A stretch of 29,150 nt of DNA from Bdellovibrionales bacterium. GTDB taxonomy: Bacteria > Bdellovibrionota > JAFGOL01. The notes beneath the pieces are model-generated. The model did not search any database and was not told the origin of the DNA. It worked only from the letters and a program-made list of their open reading frames with translations. The stretch lies in NCBI GenBank assembly GCA_022710165.1, contig JAKLHL010000001.1, positions 1 through 29,150 on the forward strand, written 5' to 3'. Within the stretch, counting starts at the first letter, position 1. Each line of letters begins with the position of its first letter. The position numbers and the translations under genes were made by a program. Positions 6,473-15,320 of this stretch are shown here, one piece after another.

Positions 6473-9379
6473 ATGGATAAAAAATATCTAATAAAATTCA
6501 AGGATGGAGTAATAAGGGGCCCTTTCTCTGAAAGTGAAATAGATGACATGATATACGATAACGTCTTAGCTGGAGAAGAAGAGCTAAGAGAATATCCGGA
6601 CGGAGAATGGATAGGAATAGCCAAATTAGAGCATTTCTATGATGTTTTCATGGGCGCCTTTGAGATAGAGAAGAACATAAAGACTAGCGACAAAGAGACT
6701 TTCGTAGATTCACCTACAAGAACGAACATAAAAAAACAGAACAAGGAAACTGAAAAAACGACCATACAGGATAAAAAGAAAATTAAAGACAAGTCGGAGG
6801 CATCAAGATCTGACAAGACAGAAATATATACAAACGAAGATGTAAGAGTGGTGGCAGAATCACTTATAAAAAAGAAAGATGAAGCGGTGCTTGATCCAGA
6901 GAAGAAATCACCGATCATACCTCAAGCCGTTATTGTCTCCTTGGAAGAAAATGCGCCGAAAAAACCATTATCTAAATTAAAGATGCTGCTCCTTGTAGCG
7001 ATCCCACTGGCTTTGACCGGGTTTATTATATATATGAGCAGCGGCACTGGAGGAACTGACTCTGTTAACATAAACGGAGTGACTTTCGAAAAGGATTATG
7101 TAGAGATAAAACTCCCAGTTGCCGAGACCCAGCGTTATTTGCCAAAAGAAGCAATAAAGCTAAAACAAGATGCGGCAAAACTTCTCAACAACGATGACAT
7201 TACAAGCTATAAAAAAGCGCTGGCCATGTTCCATGAGTCCCTTGAATATGATGCTTCAAACTATAGTGTTCTTTCATACATAGCATACTGTTATTCTAGG
7301 CTATACGAGGTATCAAAAAAAGACGCTGAATACAACAATGCCTTACGAGCAATGATAAACCGTGCAGAAAAATCTGACCAGAACATCCAAACTATTTCTA
7401 CGGCTAAGATGGCTTACTTTAACACCCAGAAGGATTATAAAAGCGCAGTGTCTGTCTTCAATGAATTAATGTCATCGATGAAAGATCCGTCTGCAATAGA
7501 CCAAATAGCTTTTATTAGCTCAGCTGAGGCTTTAATAGGTGGAGGAGATTATAACTCTGCCTATCAAATAACATCATCATTAACAAAAAAGATGGCGTCT
7601 CAATACCCTAGGGCCTATTACATACAAGGCCTTATCAGGATGAACAACAAAGACTACGAACTTGCTGCCGGAGATTTCAAAACAGCATTAAAGCTTAATC
7701 CTAATCATTCAGCCTCTCAAATAAAACTCTTTGAGATGAATAAAGATGCTGCGGCAACAAAGATGTTCGGATACCTAAAAAAGAACAGTGCTAATATAAG
7801 CCATGAAGATGCCTCTGCCATACTTTACCTCTTGGGTAATATCGCCGTACAGAACTCTGATATTGAAAGTGCCAAGACGCTTTATGAGAAGTCTTTAGAT
7901 TTTTCCTCATCAAACGTAAAGGCAATGATCGCCTTTGAACAACTTGGAGGAAACATATCAAAGTATAAGAAAACCGCCACTCAGATGCCCAACACACACA
8001 TAGATTCAAGCACCTTTTTAATGAGAGGCGATGAACTATACCACCTCCAGAAATACAGGGACGCTTCTTTACAGTACAGAATGGCAACAAGCCTTGATAT
8101 GCAGAACATGATAGCCTGGTACAAACTGGCTGAATCATACAGGATGAGCTACGAGTATGCCAAAGCCATAGACGCATACAACGAAAGCCTGAAAATAGAC
8201 AAGCTGTCCATGCCGTCCCTGGTAAAACTTGCAAGGGTCCAAACGGATCTTTTTATGTTTAAGGAAGCGACCGAGAACCTAAAAAAAGCTCAAGAGATCG
8301 ATCCTGAAAACGCTGATGTTCTTTTTTCAATTGGATATCTTCATGGAAAGACCAACATGGAAAAAGAGGCTGTAGAATATTATCACAAGGCTGTAAGTCA
8401 GAACTTCTCTCATGTTGAATCTCTATTCATGTTGGCGAAAATAAACTTAAAGTATGAGCGTTATGAAGAAGCCAAACTGCTTTTTGAAAAAGTGTTGTCT
8501 GCACAACCAGATTACTTTGAAGCTTACATATACATAGCGAGGATATTAGCTAGAACAGATCACATATCAAAAGCCGAAAAATATACGGAGTCCTTAAAGA
8601 AGACCTTCCCTGAAGTTGCAGAAATATCTGTAGCAATGGCCTCGGCCTACATGGATGCAATGGACTATGACAGGGCCGAGCTAGAACTAAAAGACGCTCT
8701 TAAGAAGAATAAATACTCTATCCCTGCCCTCAAGACCATGGGTGAGCTTAATGAGAAACTAGGTAGGAATAAAGAAGCCGTAGGATATTATGATACTATA
8801 TCCATCATAGCTCCTTATTATCTTGATGCCTTGAACCAGAAAGCAAAGATAATGTGCAACCTTGGCCAAACAGCCAATTGCGAGCAGGAACTATTAAAAC
8901 TTGTAGAGATCTGCCCAAGGTATCCTAACGCTCACTACACACTCGCAAAGATGTACTATAAGAACGAGCAGTATGAAAACACCGAAGAGGCCCTGAACAG
9001 GGAGATCGAGTACAACCCATTCATAAGGAACTCATACCTTCTATTAGGTGATACATACATAAAATTAAACAAGATACCAAAGGCCATAGAGCTTTACAGT
9101 AAAATGTTAAAAGAGAACAAAAAAGACCCGTACGGTCTTTTAGGACTAGCTAAAGCTTATTACGCAGCGAATGACTTTAGTGCCGCAGAAACAATGGTAA
9201 AGCAGGCAAGGCACATAGACCCATCAATAAACGACATCTACAGAGTTGAGTGCATGGTATATTTCCAGATGAAAATGTTTGCAGAGGCTAAGAATTCGTG
9301 CGATGAGTTCATAAAAAGAGCTCCTGACGATGCCAACGCCCAAGAGGTCAGGGATATTATAGCTAAAATAACAGGCTAA
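6473..9379 (+). CDS. GYF_2-domain / transmembrane / TPR-repeat protein
   Basis: 968 residues. Residues 1-62 form a GYF_2 (DUF4339)-type domain: GVIRGPFSESEIDDMI followed by DGEWIGIAKLEHF. A Lys/Glu/Thr-rich, probably disordered linker runs from about 65 to 168. One transmembrane helix covers about 171-188; it is preceded by KKPLSKLK, so by the positive-inside rule the GYF domain should be cytoplasmic and the rest outside. From about residue 225 to the end there are tetratricopeptide repeats, roughly fifteen of them clear in the second half (for example AWYKLAESYRMSYEYAKAI and SYLLLGDTYIKLNKIPKAI). The ATG follows the nuoN-like TAA with no gap, so it is co-transcribed with the complex and may serve as its assembly or docking factor. 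GYF-TPR proteins also occur alone in other bacteria. No catalytic motif is seen. Confidence 0.8.
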   Translation: MDKKYLIKFKDGVIRGPFSESEIDDMIYDNVLAGEEELREYPDGEWIGIAKLEHFYDVFMGAFEIEKNIKTSDKETFVDSPTRTNIKKQNKETEKTTIQDKKKIKDKSEASRSDKTEIYTNEDVRVVAESLIKKKDEAVLDPEKKSPIIPQAVIVSLEENAPKKPLSKLKMLLLVAIPLALTGFIIYMSSGTGGTDSVNINGVTFEKDYVEIKLPVAETQRYLPKEAIKLKQDAAKLLNNDDITSYKKALAMFHESLEYDASNYSVLSYIAYCYSRLYEVSKKDAEYNNALRAMINRAEKSDQNIQTISTAKMAYFNTQKDYKSAVSVFNELMSSMKDPSAIDQIAFISSAEALIGGGDYNSAYQITSSLTKKMASQYPRAYYIQGLIRMNNKDYELAAGDFKTALKLNPNHSASQIKLFEMNKDAAATKMFGYLKKNSANISHEDASAILYLLGNIAVQNSDIESAKTLYEKSLDFSSSNVKAMIAFEQLGGNISKYKKTATQMPNTHIDSSTFLMRGDELYHLQKYRDASLQYRMATSLDMQNMIAWYKLAESYRMSYEYAKAIDAYNESLKIDKLSMPSLVKLARVQTDLFMFKEATENLKKAQEIDPENADVLFSIGYLHGKTNMEKEAVEYYHKAVSQNFSHVESLFMLAKINLKYERYEEAKLLFEKVLSAQPDYFEAYIYIARILARTDHISKAEKYTESLKKTFPEVAEISVAMASAYMDAMDYDRAELELKDALKKNKYSIPALKTMGELNEKLGRNKEAVGYYDTISIIAPYYLDALNQKAKIMCNLGQTANCEQELLKLVEICPRYPNAHYTLAKMYYKNEQYENTEEALNREIEYNPFIRNSYLLLGDTYIKLNKIPKAIELYSKMLKENKKDPYGLLGLAKAYYAANDFSAAETMVKQARHIDPSINDIYRVECMVYFQMKMFAEAKNSCDEFIKRAPDDANAQEVRDIIAKITG

Positions 9380-9404
9380 AACATAGAATGGAGACAATTA
9401 GAAG

Positions 9405-10682
9405 ATGATAGATCCAAAAAGGTTCTTAGAAAATCCTGAAGAATATAAAAAACACCTTTCAGCTAGAGGAATGGAAACAACTGTAGCCGACAAGATGTTC
9501 TCCCTAGACAAAGACAGGCGTGATCTTATCTCTAAAGTAGAAAAACTAAGAAGTGACAAAAAACAAAAAAGCCAGGATTTTGGAAAAGCAAAAAAATCAG
9601 GACAAGACACCTCATCGATAGAATCTGAAATAAAGGATATCGATAAAGAATTATCTAATTCAGAAGGACAGCTGGAAAAGATACAGAAGGACTTCGAAGA
9701 TATAGCTATGTCAGTCCCAAACTATCTTCTTCCTGACGTACCTATTGGCAACAATGAGACCCAAAACAAGGTAATAAGGGAGTGGGGCAAGAAACCTAGT
9801 TTCAGTTTTACCCCAAAAGACCACGTCGATATCGGCGAGAATTTGGATATCATAGATTTTAAAAGAGCAGGCAAGGTAACCGGGGCAAGATTTGTATTCA
9901 TGAATGGGCTTGGTGCAAGACTAGAAAGGGCCTTAATTAATTTCATGGTAGATACACACACCAACAAACACGGTTATAAAGAGCTACTACCTCCATTCAT
10001 AGTTAATGAGCAGGCTCTGATGGGGACCAGCCAACTACCTAAGTTCAAACAAGACCTTTTCAAGATAGAAGGTTTCCCATACTACCTAATACCAACAGCA
10101 GAGGTCCCAGTAACTAACTTTTACGCTGATGAAATAATAGAACACAACAAACTGCCTATAAAATTTGCAGCATTCTCTGCATGTTTCAGGAGCGAAGCAG
10201 GAAGCTACGGAAAAGATACCAGAGGCATGATAAGGCAGCACGAATTCAACAAAGTCGAGTTGGTCAAAATAACAGATCAGGAAAGTTCCGTAAAGGAACA
10301 CGATGAGCTGACTAAAGACGCAGAGCAGATACTACAGCTTTTGGGATTACCTTATAGAGTTGTAGCGCTATGTTCCGGAGACATAGGTTTTGCAGCAGCA
10401 AAATGCTACGACATAGAAGTCTGGCTCCCTTCAGCTAATTGTTACAGAGAAATATCGTCTTGCAGTATATTTATGGATTTCCAGGCAAGAAGGGCAAAAA
10501 TAAGGTACAGGGACCCTAATACCGGCAAACCTGTGCTCGCTCACACAATAAATGGAAGTGGTCTTGCAGTTGGCAGGACAGTAATAGCAATATTAGAGAA
10601 TTATCAGCAAGAAGATGGTTCAGTGATAATACCAGAAGTTCTTCGTCCATACATGGGCGTAGACAAAATAACCAAAGCCTAG
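9405..10682 (+). CDS. serS: Seryl-tRNA synthetase
   Basis: 425 residues, normal length for bacterial SerRS. The N-terminal 100 residues form the antiparallel coiled-coil arm that contacts the tRNA long variable arm (charged Lys/Glu/Asp-rich helices). The class II core follows: PTAEVPVTNFYADEII, motif 2 FRSEAGSYGKDTRGMIRQHE, and motif 3 NGSGLAVGRTVIAILENYQ. It ends RPYMGVDKITKA, typical of the family. It charges tRNA-Ser with serine in the cytoplasm. Start ATG at 9405 has GGAG at 9390-9393. It follows the TPR gene by 25 bases and may be the last gene of that transcript. Its stop overlaps the convergent ymdB stop. Confidence 0.97.
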   Translation: MIDPKRFLENPEEYKKHLSARGMETTVADKMFSLDKDRRDLISKVEKLRSDKKQKSQDFGKAKKSGQDTSSIESEIKDIDKELSNSEGQLEKIQKDFEDIAMSVPNYLLPDVPIGNNETQNKVIREWGKKPSFSFTPKDHVDIGENLDIIDFKRAGKVTGARFVFMNGLGARLERALINFMVDTHTNKHGYKELLPPFIVNEQALMGTSQLPKFKQDLFKIEGFPYYLIPTAEVPVTNFYADEIIEHNKLPIKFAAFSACFRSEAGSYGKDTRGMIRQHEFNKVELVKITDQESSVKEHDELTKDAEQILQLLGLPYRVVALCSGDIGFAAAKCYDIEVWLPSANCYREISSCSIFMDFQARRAKIRYRDPNTGKPVLAHTINGSGLAVGRTVIAILENYQQEDGSVIIPEVLRPYMGVDKITKA

Positions 10683-11485
10683 TTAAGGTCGTCCCTGAAC
10701 AATATCCTTTCTATCTTGATAGCCTTGCCTGTCATTGTATCTACTTCAACACAGGCACCATTAACTCCAAGGTTGGTCTCATCGCTGAACTTAAAAGCTA
10801 CAGGCAGCTGGGTTATGAACCTTTGTATTATTATATCCCTGTCCACACCTATTACCGTATCCATAGGACCACACATGCCAGCATCAGTTATGTAAGCTGT
10901 TCCTTTGTGCAAGATCCTTTCATCAGAAGTTTGAACGTGTGTATGTGTACCGAACATGGCCGTGACCCTTCCGTCAAGGAACCACCCCATAGCTTCTTTC
11001 TCGCTAGTCGTCTCGGCATGAAAATCGACGAGTATCATCCTGTTATTACCGAGAGAGAACTTGGACAAAAGATTATCCATGGCCTTAAAAGGGCAGTCTA
11101 TGGTATGAACGAAAGTCCTACCCATTATGTTAACTACAATGAACTCATACTCGCCTCTTTTCACTACAGTGTAGCCAACACCAGGCACACGGAATTGCTC
11201 GCTGTTAGGATAATTCAAAGGTCTTATGACCTTGTCTGACTTAGAGTCAAGGTAGTTATACAGTTCCTTATATTTCCATATATGGTTGCCAGAGGTCAGC
11301 ACGTCAACGCCCATTATAAAAAGCTCTTCAGCCACATCGGGAGTAAGACCTATGCCGCCGGCCGCATTCTCACCGTTAGCGATAATAAAATCAGGATTGC
11401 ACTTGGATCTTATCTGGGGGAGGTACTTGTGCAAAGCCCTCCTCCCAGCTTTAGATATGATGTCACCTAAAAAGACGATTTTCAT
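10679..11485 (-). CDS. ymdB: YmdB-family metallophosphoesterase (TIGR00282)
   Basis: 268 residues. Metal-binding motifs of the calcineurin-like YmdB family are present in order: GDIISKAGR at the N-terminus, NGENAAGGIG, SGNHIWKYKE, DFHAETTSEKEAMGW and GTHTHVQTSDERI. Characterised members hydrolyse 2',3'-cAMP and other cyclic nucleotides and influence biofilm and motility gene expression in Bacillus. The gene follows rny with a TAATG overlap at 11485, a common pairing in bacteria that fits a shared role in RNA metabolism, since 2',3'-cyclic phosphates arise during RNA decay. At its 3' end it shares a CTAG with the convergent serS stop. Confidence 0.93.
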   Translation of the reverse strand: MKIVFLGDIISKAGRRALHKYLPQIRSKCNPDFIIANGENAAGGIGLTPDVAEELFIMGVDVLTSGNHIWKYKELYNYLDSKSDKVIRPLNYPNSEQFRVPGVGYTVVKRGEYEFIVVNIMGRTFVHTIDCPFKAMDNLLSKFSLGNNRMILVDFHAETTSEKEAMGWFLDGRVTAMFGTHTHVQTSDERILHKGTAYITDAGMCGPMDTVIGVDRDIIIQRFITQLPVAFKFSDETNLGVNGACVEVDTMTGKAIKIERILFRDDLN

Positions 11486-13041
11486 TATTTTGCTACACCT
11501 ACCGCCCTTGTTTCTCTTATTACCGTTACTTTTATTTGACCAGGATATGAAAGGTCCTCTTCTATTTTCTTGGCTATGTCGCGTGAAAGTACTACAGCAG
11601 CCTCGTCAGAAACTTCATCGCTCTTGACCAAGACCCTGACCTCTCTTCCTGCCTGTATGGCAAACACTCTTTCAACACCTGGGAATGAGTGAGATATCTT
11701 CTCAAGGTCCTCTACCCTCTTAACATAGGACTCGAGCATTTCTCTTCTTGCGCCAGGTCTTGCACTGCTCAAAGCATCAGCGGCCTGAACAATGAAATCA
11801 AGCACTGATTCTGGTTTTTCTTCTTCGTGGTGTGATTTAATAGAGTGTATTATCTCTGGCTTTTCGCCGTATTTCTTTGCAAGATCAGCGCCTATAGAAG
11901 CATGCGATCCCTCTACAGAATGATCTATTGCTTTACCTATATCATGCAAAAGTCCCGCTCTCTTTGCGAGTTTTACATCAAAGCCAAGCTCGCCTGCAAT
12001 AGTCCCTGACAAGAAGGCAACCTCAAGGGAATGGACATACTGGTTCTGTGAGTAGCTAGTCCTATATTTCAATGAACCAATAAGCTTTAGTATCTCAGGA
12101 TGTACACCCTGTACACCGACTTCGAACATTGCCTGTTCTCCATACTCTTTTACTTCCTTGTCTATCTCCTTCCTTATTTTATCAACGATCTCTTCTATCC
12201 TTCCAGGATGTATCCTTCCGTCAGCGATAAGCCTTTCTATCGAAAGCCTTGCAACTTCTCTTTTTATAGGATCAAACCCGGATATAACGACCGTTTCAGG
12301 AGTATCATCTATTATAAGGTCAACTCCAGTAGCCGCCTCTATGGCACGTATGTTACGTCCCTCTCTTCCTATTATCCTTCCTTTCAACTCGTCGTTAGGC
12401 AGAGTAACTGTAGAGATGGTCCTTTCTGCAACATACTCACCGGCATACCTCTGTATAGCGGTTGATATTATGTATTTGGCTTTCTTTTCTGCTTCTTCCT
12501 TATACTCTTCCTCTATTAATTTTATCCTTTTAGCGGCCTCGTGTTTTGCGTCCGCTATTATCATTTCCACCTGAATTCTTTTTGCTTCTTCTGTGGTAAC
12601 GCCTGTCAAAGACTCAAGTTTCTTTTGGGCTTCTTTAACTTTGTTGCTGTACAGCTCTATCTCTGTTTTTATCTTGTTCTGTGACTGAACGAGTTCTTCT
12701 TCCTGTTTTTTTACTTTATCTTCCTTGGCATCTATAAGACTTATCTTTTTGTCCAGGTTCTCTTCCTTTGACAAAAGTCTTTTCTCCCAGGCTTGAACGT
12801 CCCTGGTCTTGTCCTTTATTTCTCTTTCTATCTCCATTTTGGAATGGAGCATCTGTTCCTTAAGCTGGATCTTTGACTCTTTCTCTATCCTTTCACTTTC
12901 ACTCTTTGCCTCTTCTAAAAGCCTCTGGGCTTCTCTCCTGGTGTTAGAAATGAACCATCTGTCCCTTGCTACAAAATAAACCGTTGCAGCAGCGCCCCCT
13001 AAAAAAAGTGAGCCGATGCCAATATAAATAGCTTGCAACAT
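11485..13041 (-). CDS. rny: Ribonuclease Y
   Basis: Start chosen at ATG 13041, giving 518 residues, the usual RNase Y length. A longer frame to 13077 is open but the perfect AGGAGG (13057-13052) sits just upstream of 13041. Domains in order: an N-terminal membrane helix (AIYIGIGSLFLGGAAATVYF), a long charged coiled coil to about residue 200, a KH domain (GRIIGREGRNIRAIEAATGV), and an HD domain with RAGLLHDIGKAIDHS carrying the catalytic His-Asp pair. It is the membrane-anchored endoribonuclease that starts mRNA decay in organisms lacking RNase E. It lies downstream of zapA with a 61-base gap and overlaps ymdB. A hairpin can hide its ribosome binding site (separate entry). Confidence 0.96.
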   Translation of the reverse strand: MLQAIYIGIGSLFLGGAAATVYFVARDRWFISNTRREAQRLLEEAKSESERIEKESKIQLKEQMLHSKMEIEREIKDKTRDVQAWEKRLLSKEENLDKKISLIDAKEDKVKKQEEELVQSQNKIKTEIELYSNKVKEAQKKLESLTGVTTEEAKRIQVEMIIADAKHEAAKRIKLIEEEYKEEAEKKAKYIISTAIQRYAGEYVAERTISTVTLPNDELKGRIIGREGRNIRAIEAATGVDLIIDDTPETVVISGFDPIKREVARLSIERLIADGRIHPGRIEEIVDKIRKEIDKEVKEYGEQAMFEVGVQGVHPEILKLIGSLKYRTSYSQNQYVHSLEVAFLSGTIAGELGFDVKLAKRAGLLHDIGKAIDHSVEGSHASIGADLAKKYGEKPEIIHSIKSHHEEEKPESVLDFIVQAADALSSARPGARREMLESYVKRVEDLEKISHSFPGVERVFAIQAGREVRVLVKSDEVSDEAAVVLSRDIAKKIEEDLSYPGQIKVTVIRETRAVGVAK

Positions 13042-13050
13042 AAAGCTTTG

Positions 13051-13068
13051 ACCTCCTTTGCAGGAGAC
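13051..13068 (-). promoter_or_regulatory. Hairpin with GNRA loop enclosing the rny ribosome binding site
   Basis: On the - strand RNA, GUCUCCU and AGGAGGU can pair as a 7-bp stem (five Watson-Crick pairs plus two G-U pairs) closed by a GCAA tetraloop, which is of the stable GNRA type. The 3' arm contains the whole AGGAGG ribosome binding site, which lies 10 bases before the rny ATG. Pairing would block ribosome entry, so this may tune or autoregulate rny. The pairing is visible directly; the regulatory role is inference. Confidence 0.5.
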
Positions 13069-13102
13069 AAAAATCAAGGTAGGAAATTAAAGAAATAACG
13101 GA

Positions 13103-13402
13103 TCAGCTTATTCTTTCGCCTATAAAATTAACTAGCCTCTCAGACTTCTCGAGCAAAATAGACAACTCCTTTTTTTGCTCTTCTGTACTCTTTAAGTGTC
13201 TATCGGCAATATTCATAGCTGCTAATATTACGGCTATATCGGGTGTTGGGGCCTTTCCAGAAAGGGATCTCTCAACATTTTTTATTTCCCTTTCAACGTA
13301 GTCAGCAATATTTTTAATATATTCCTTGTCTTTATTACTGCCGACAACTAACTTTCGCCCCATTATCTCGACTTCTGTGCTGTTTCCGCCTTCCTCCTTC
13401 AT
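13103..13402 (-). CDS. zapA: ZapA-like cell division protein
   Basis: 99 residues, the usual ZapA size. The N-terminus has EVEIMGRKLVVGSNKDKEYI (family V.I.G..Y.V....E..YI), then IADYVEREIKNVERS and ALNIA-type AAMNIADRHLKSTEEQ, followed by a C-terminal coiled coil with regular hydrophobic spacing. ZapA binds FtsZ and helps bundle its filaments at the division ring. Start ATG at 13402 with GGAG 7 bases upstream. It lies between ftsY and rny. Confidence 0.85.
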   Translation of the reverse strand: MKEEGGNSTEVEIMGRKLVVGSNKDKEYIKNIADYVEREIKNVERSLSGKAPTPDIAVILAAMNIADRHLKSTEEQKKELSILLEKSERLVNFIGERIS

Positions 13403-13437
13403 TTAATATCTCCAGACATATTTTGTTATTTAGAGCA

Positions 13438-13471
13438 TGGTCAAAATTATAATAAAAATTAAAAAAGTCAA
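13438..13471 (-). promoter_or_regulatory. Possible promoter before zapA-rny-ymdB
   Basis: The 73-base AT-rich gap between ftsY and zapA holds TTGACT (13471-13466) and TATAAT (13451-13446) on the - strand, but the spacing is only 14 bases instead of about 17. A second TTGACC (13443-13438) lies just beyond, with only a poor -10 (ATATGT) 17 bases on. Both boxes are seen; whether they form a promoter is uncertain because of the spacing. Confidence 0.3.
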
Positions 13472-13475
13472 GGAA

Positions 13476-14321
13476 TTACAAGATTTTATGAACGAAGTTC
13501 TTGGCATTAAATTCACTAATATTTTCAAGCTTTTCACCGGTACAAACATAAAATACTGGTTTCTTTACAAGATCGATTGCACCGAAAAGTGCACCGCCCT
13601 TTGAGGTACCATCAAACTTAGTAAGTATTATTCCATTTATATCAAGAGACTTGGTAAAGAGCTCCGCCTGGTTCTTTATATTCTGGCCTTGAGTTGAGTC
13701 TATGACCAAAACAACATGTTGAGGATCTTTGCCAAGTGCTTTGGAAACCGCTTTCTTGGTTTTTGATATTTCGGACATAAGGCCAATTTGAGTATGAAGT
13801 CTTCCGCCTGTATCAATTATAAGTACATCCGTCCCTTTTTGGAGGGCCATGCTTACACTTTCATATGCAACAGCTCCAGGGTCTGCACCTGGACCTTTTG
13901 AGAAAAAATCACAAGCAATTTTTTGGGACCAATGTTCCAGCTGATCAACGCCAGCAGCCCTAAAAGTATCTGCTCCGGCAAGCATCACTTTCTTTTTATA
14001 TTCATTCTTCATTAAGTTAGCTAGTTTTGCTGCAACGGTGGTCTTGCCAACCCCATTGACTCCGACCAAAAGAACGACATTTAGCCCCTCTTCAATTTCT
14101 AGGGCGCACTGATATGGCTCAAGATGTTCTGTAAGCCTCTGTTCAATAACTGTTTTTATTTCATTTATGTCGTTGGTCTTGTTTATGCTGGATGATAGTT
14201 TCTCTACAAGCACAGAGCTAAGGTCCGCATCGTAAAGTATCTTTTCAAATTCAAGCTTGAACTCAGGGTTATCCTTAACCCCGGTAAAAAGATCTTTTAT
14301 CTTTGAAAAGAACCAGCCCAA
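13476..14321 (-). CDS. ftsY: Signal recognition particle receptor FtsY (short form)
   Basis: 281 residues, essentially only the NG GTPase module. GTP-binding motifs are G1 GVNGVGKTTVAAKLAN, DTFRAAGVDQLEHW, G3 DTGGRLH, and G4 TKFDGTSKGGALFG, ending with GEKLENISEFNAKNFVHKIL. It receives ribosome-SRP complexes at the membrane. The acidic N-terminal A domain of E. coli FtsY is absent, as in many bacteria. The start codon is TTG at 14321: MGWFFSKIKDLF is the typical short-FtsY N-terminus, AGGA lies 8 bases upstream, and there is no in-frame ATG before the core. It starts 4 bases after the pit stop. Confidence 0.95.
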   Translation of the reverse strand: MGWFFSKIKDLFTGVKDNPEFKLEFEKILYDADLSSVLVEKLSSSINKTNDINEIKTVIEQRLTEHLEPYQCALEIEEGLNVVLLVGVNGVGKTTVAAKLANLMKNEYKKKVMLAGADTFRAAGVDQLEHWSQKIACDFFSKGPGADPGAVAYESVSMALQKGTDVLIIDTGGRLHTQIGLMSEISKTKKAVSKALGKDPQHVVLVIDSTQGQNIKNQAELFTKSLDINGIILTKFDGTSKGGALFGAIDLVKKPVFYVCTGEKLENISEFNAKNFVHKIL

Positions 14322-14325
14322 AAAA

Positions 14326-15315
14326 TTATCCTATATGGATCGCTATGTAATAAGTGATCGCTGATATTATAGCTGCTGCTGGGATCGTTATTATCCAGGC
14401 CCAAACTATCTGGCCAGCAACACCCCATCTTACAGCTGAAAATCTTTTTAAAGAGCCAATACCGACTATGGATCCAGTTATAGTATGAGTGGTACTCACA
14501 GGTATTCCCAAAGCTGAAGCAAAGAACAACGAGAATGCCGCTCCAGTCTCTGCACAAAAACCATCTACGGGACGAAGTTTGGTTATCTTCTGGCCCATCG
14601 TCTTAACTATTCTCCATCCGCCAGAAAGTGTTCCAAGGGCGATAGCGCCGTGACAAGCAAGAACGACCCACAGAGGTATGTGGAAAGTCGGGCCTAAAAG
14701 CCCTGCACTAAAAAGCAAGCTTGCAATAATACCCATGGTCTTTTGAGCATCGTTACCACCGTGACCCAAACTATAAGCAGCGGCTGATATAAGCTGGCCT
14801 TTCCTGAACCATGAATCGACCTTGGCCGGTGTTTTACGCCGAACACTCCAGTAAACAACTGCTCCAAGCAAAAGACCTACTATAAGACCTAGCACCGGCG
14901 AAATAACTATAAAAGCTATAGTTTTAATTATCCCGCTATATATTAGCCCAGACGGTCCTGCTTTAACAAGGCCAGCGCCAACAAGTCCTCCCATCAACGC
15001 ATGAGAAGAGCTGGTGGGAAGTCCAAGATACCATGTTATCAAGTTCCAGGCACAGGCCCCGACCAATGTTCCCAGTATAACGCTTTGGTCGACGATGTTT
15101 ATATCTATTATCCCTTTGCCTATAGTTCCCGCAACATGAAGACCAAAGAAAAGGAACGCTATGAAGTTAAAGAACGCCGCCCACATGACAGCATACTTTG
15201 GCGATAAAACTCTTGTTGAGACAATGGTAGCTATGGAGTTCGCAGCATCATGAAAGCCGTTCAGATAATCAAAGAATAACGCGAGCAGGACTAGAAGAAC
15301 TAGCGAAAGAGTCAT
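14326..15315 (-). CDS. pit: PiT-family inorganic phosphate transporter
   Basis: 329 residues with about ten membrane helices. The two inverted family signatures are present: NGFHDAANSIATIVSTRVLS near the N-terminus, and GIPVSTTHTITGSIVGIG near the C-terminus, each with the phosphate/sodium-binding Asn-Asp or Thr-Thr-His residues. LPTSSSHALMGGLVGAG and SLGHGGNDAQKTMGI are further conserved segments. It imports phosphate, or metal-phosphate, coupled to H+ or Na+. It sits 5 bases after the DUF47 gene, the usual accessory partner, with GGGGTGAG as ribosome binding site. Confidence 0.95.
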   Translation of the reverse strand: MTLSLVLLVLLALFFDYLNGFHDAANSIATIVSTRVLSPKYAVMWAAFFNFIAFLFFGLHVAGTIGKGIIDINIVDQSVILGTLVGACAWNLITWYLGLPTSSSHALMGGLVGAGLVKAGPSGLIYSGIIKTIAFIVISPVLGLIVGLLLGAVVYWSVRRKTPAKVDSWFRKGQLISAAAYSLGHGGNDAQKTMGIIASLLFSAGLLGPTFHIPLWVVLACHGAIALGTLSGGWRIVKTMGQKITKLRPVDGFCAETGAAFSLFFASALGIPVSTTHTITGSIVGIGSLKRFSAVRWGVAGQIVWAWIITIPAAAIISAITYYIAIHIG

Positions 15316-15320
15316 TTAGC

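Noticed and set aside
7791..8234. A 147-codon open frame on the - strand inside the TPR gene
   Set aside because: It is a shadow of the TPR coding frame; its cysteine- and arginine-rich product resembles no family and there is no ribosome binding site.
12100..12574. Two open frames of 121 and 138 codons on the + strand inside rny
   Set aside because: Antisense shadows of a well-conserved RNase Y gene, with no supporting start signals.
13042..13102. 6S RNA (ssrS) next to zapA, as in many proteobacteria
   Set aside because: Only 61 bases lie between zapA and rny, far too short for 6S RNA.
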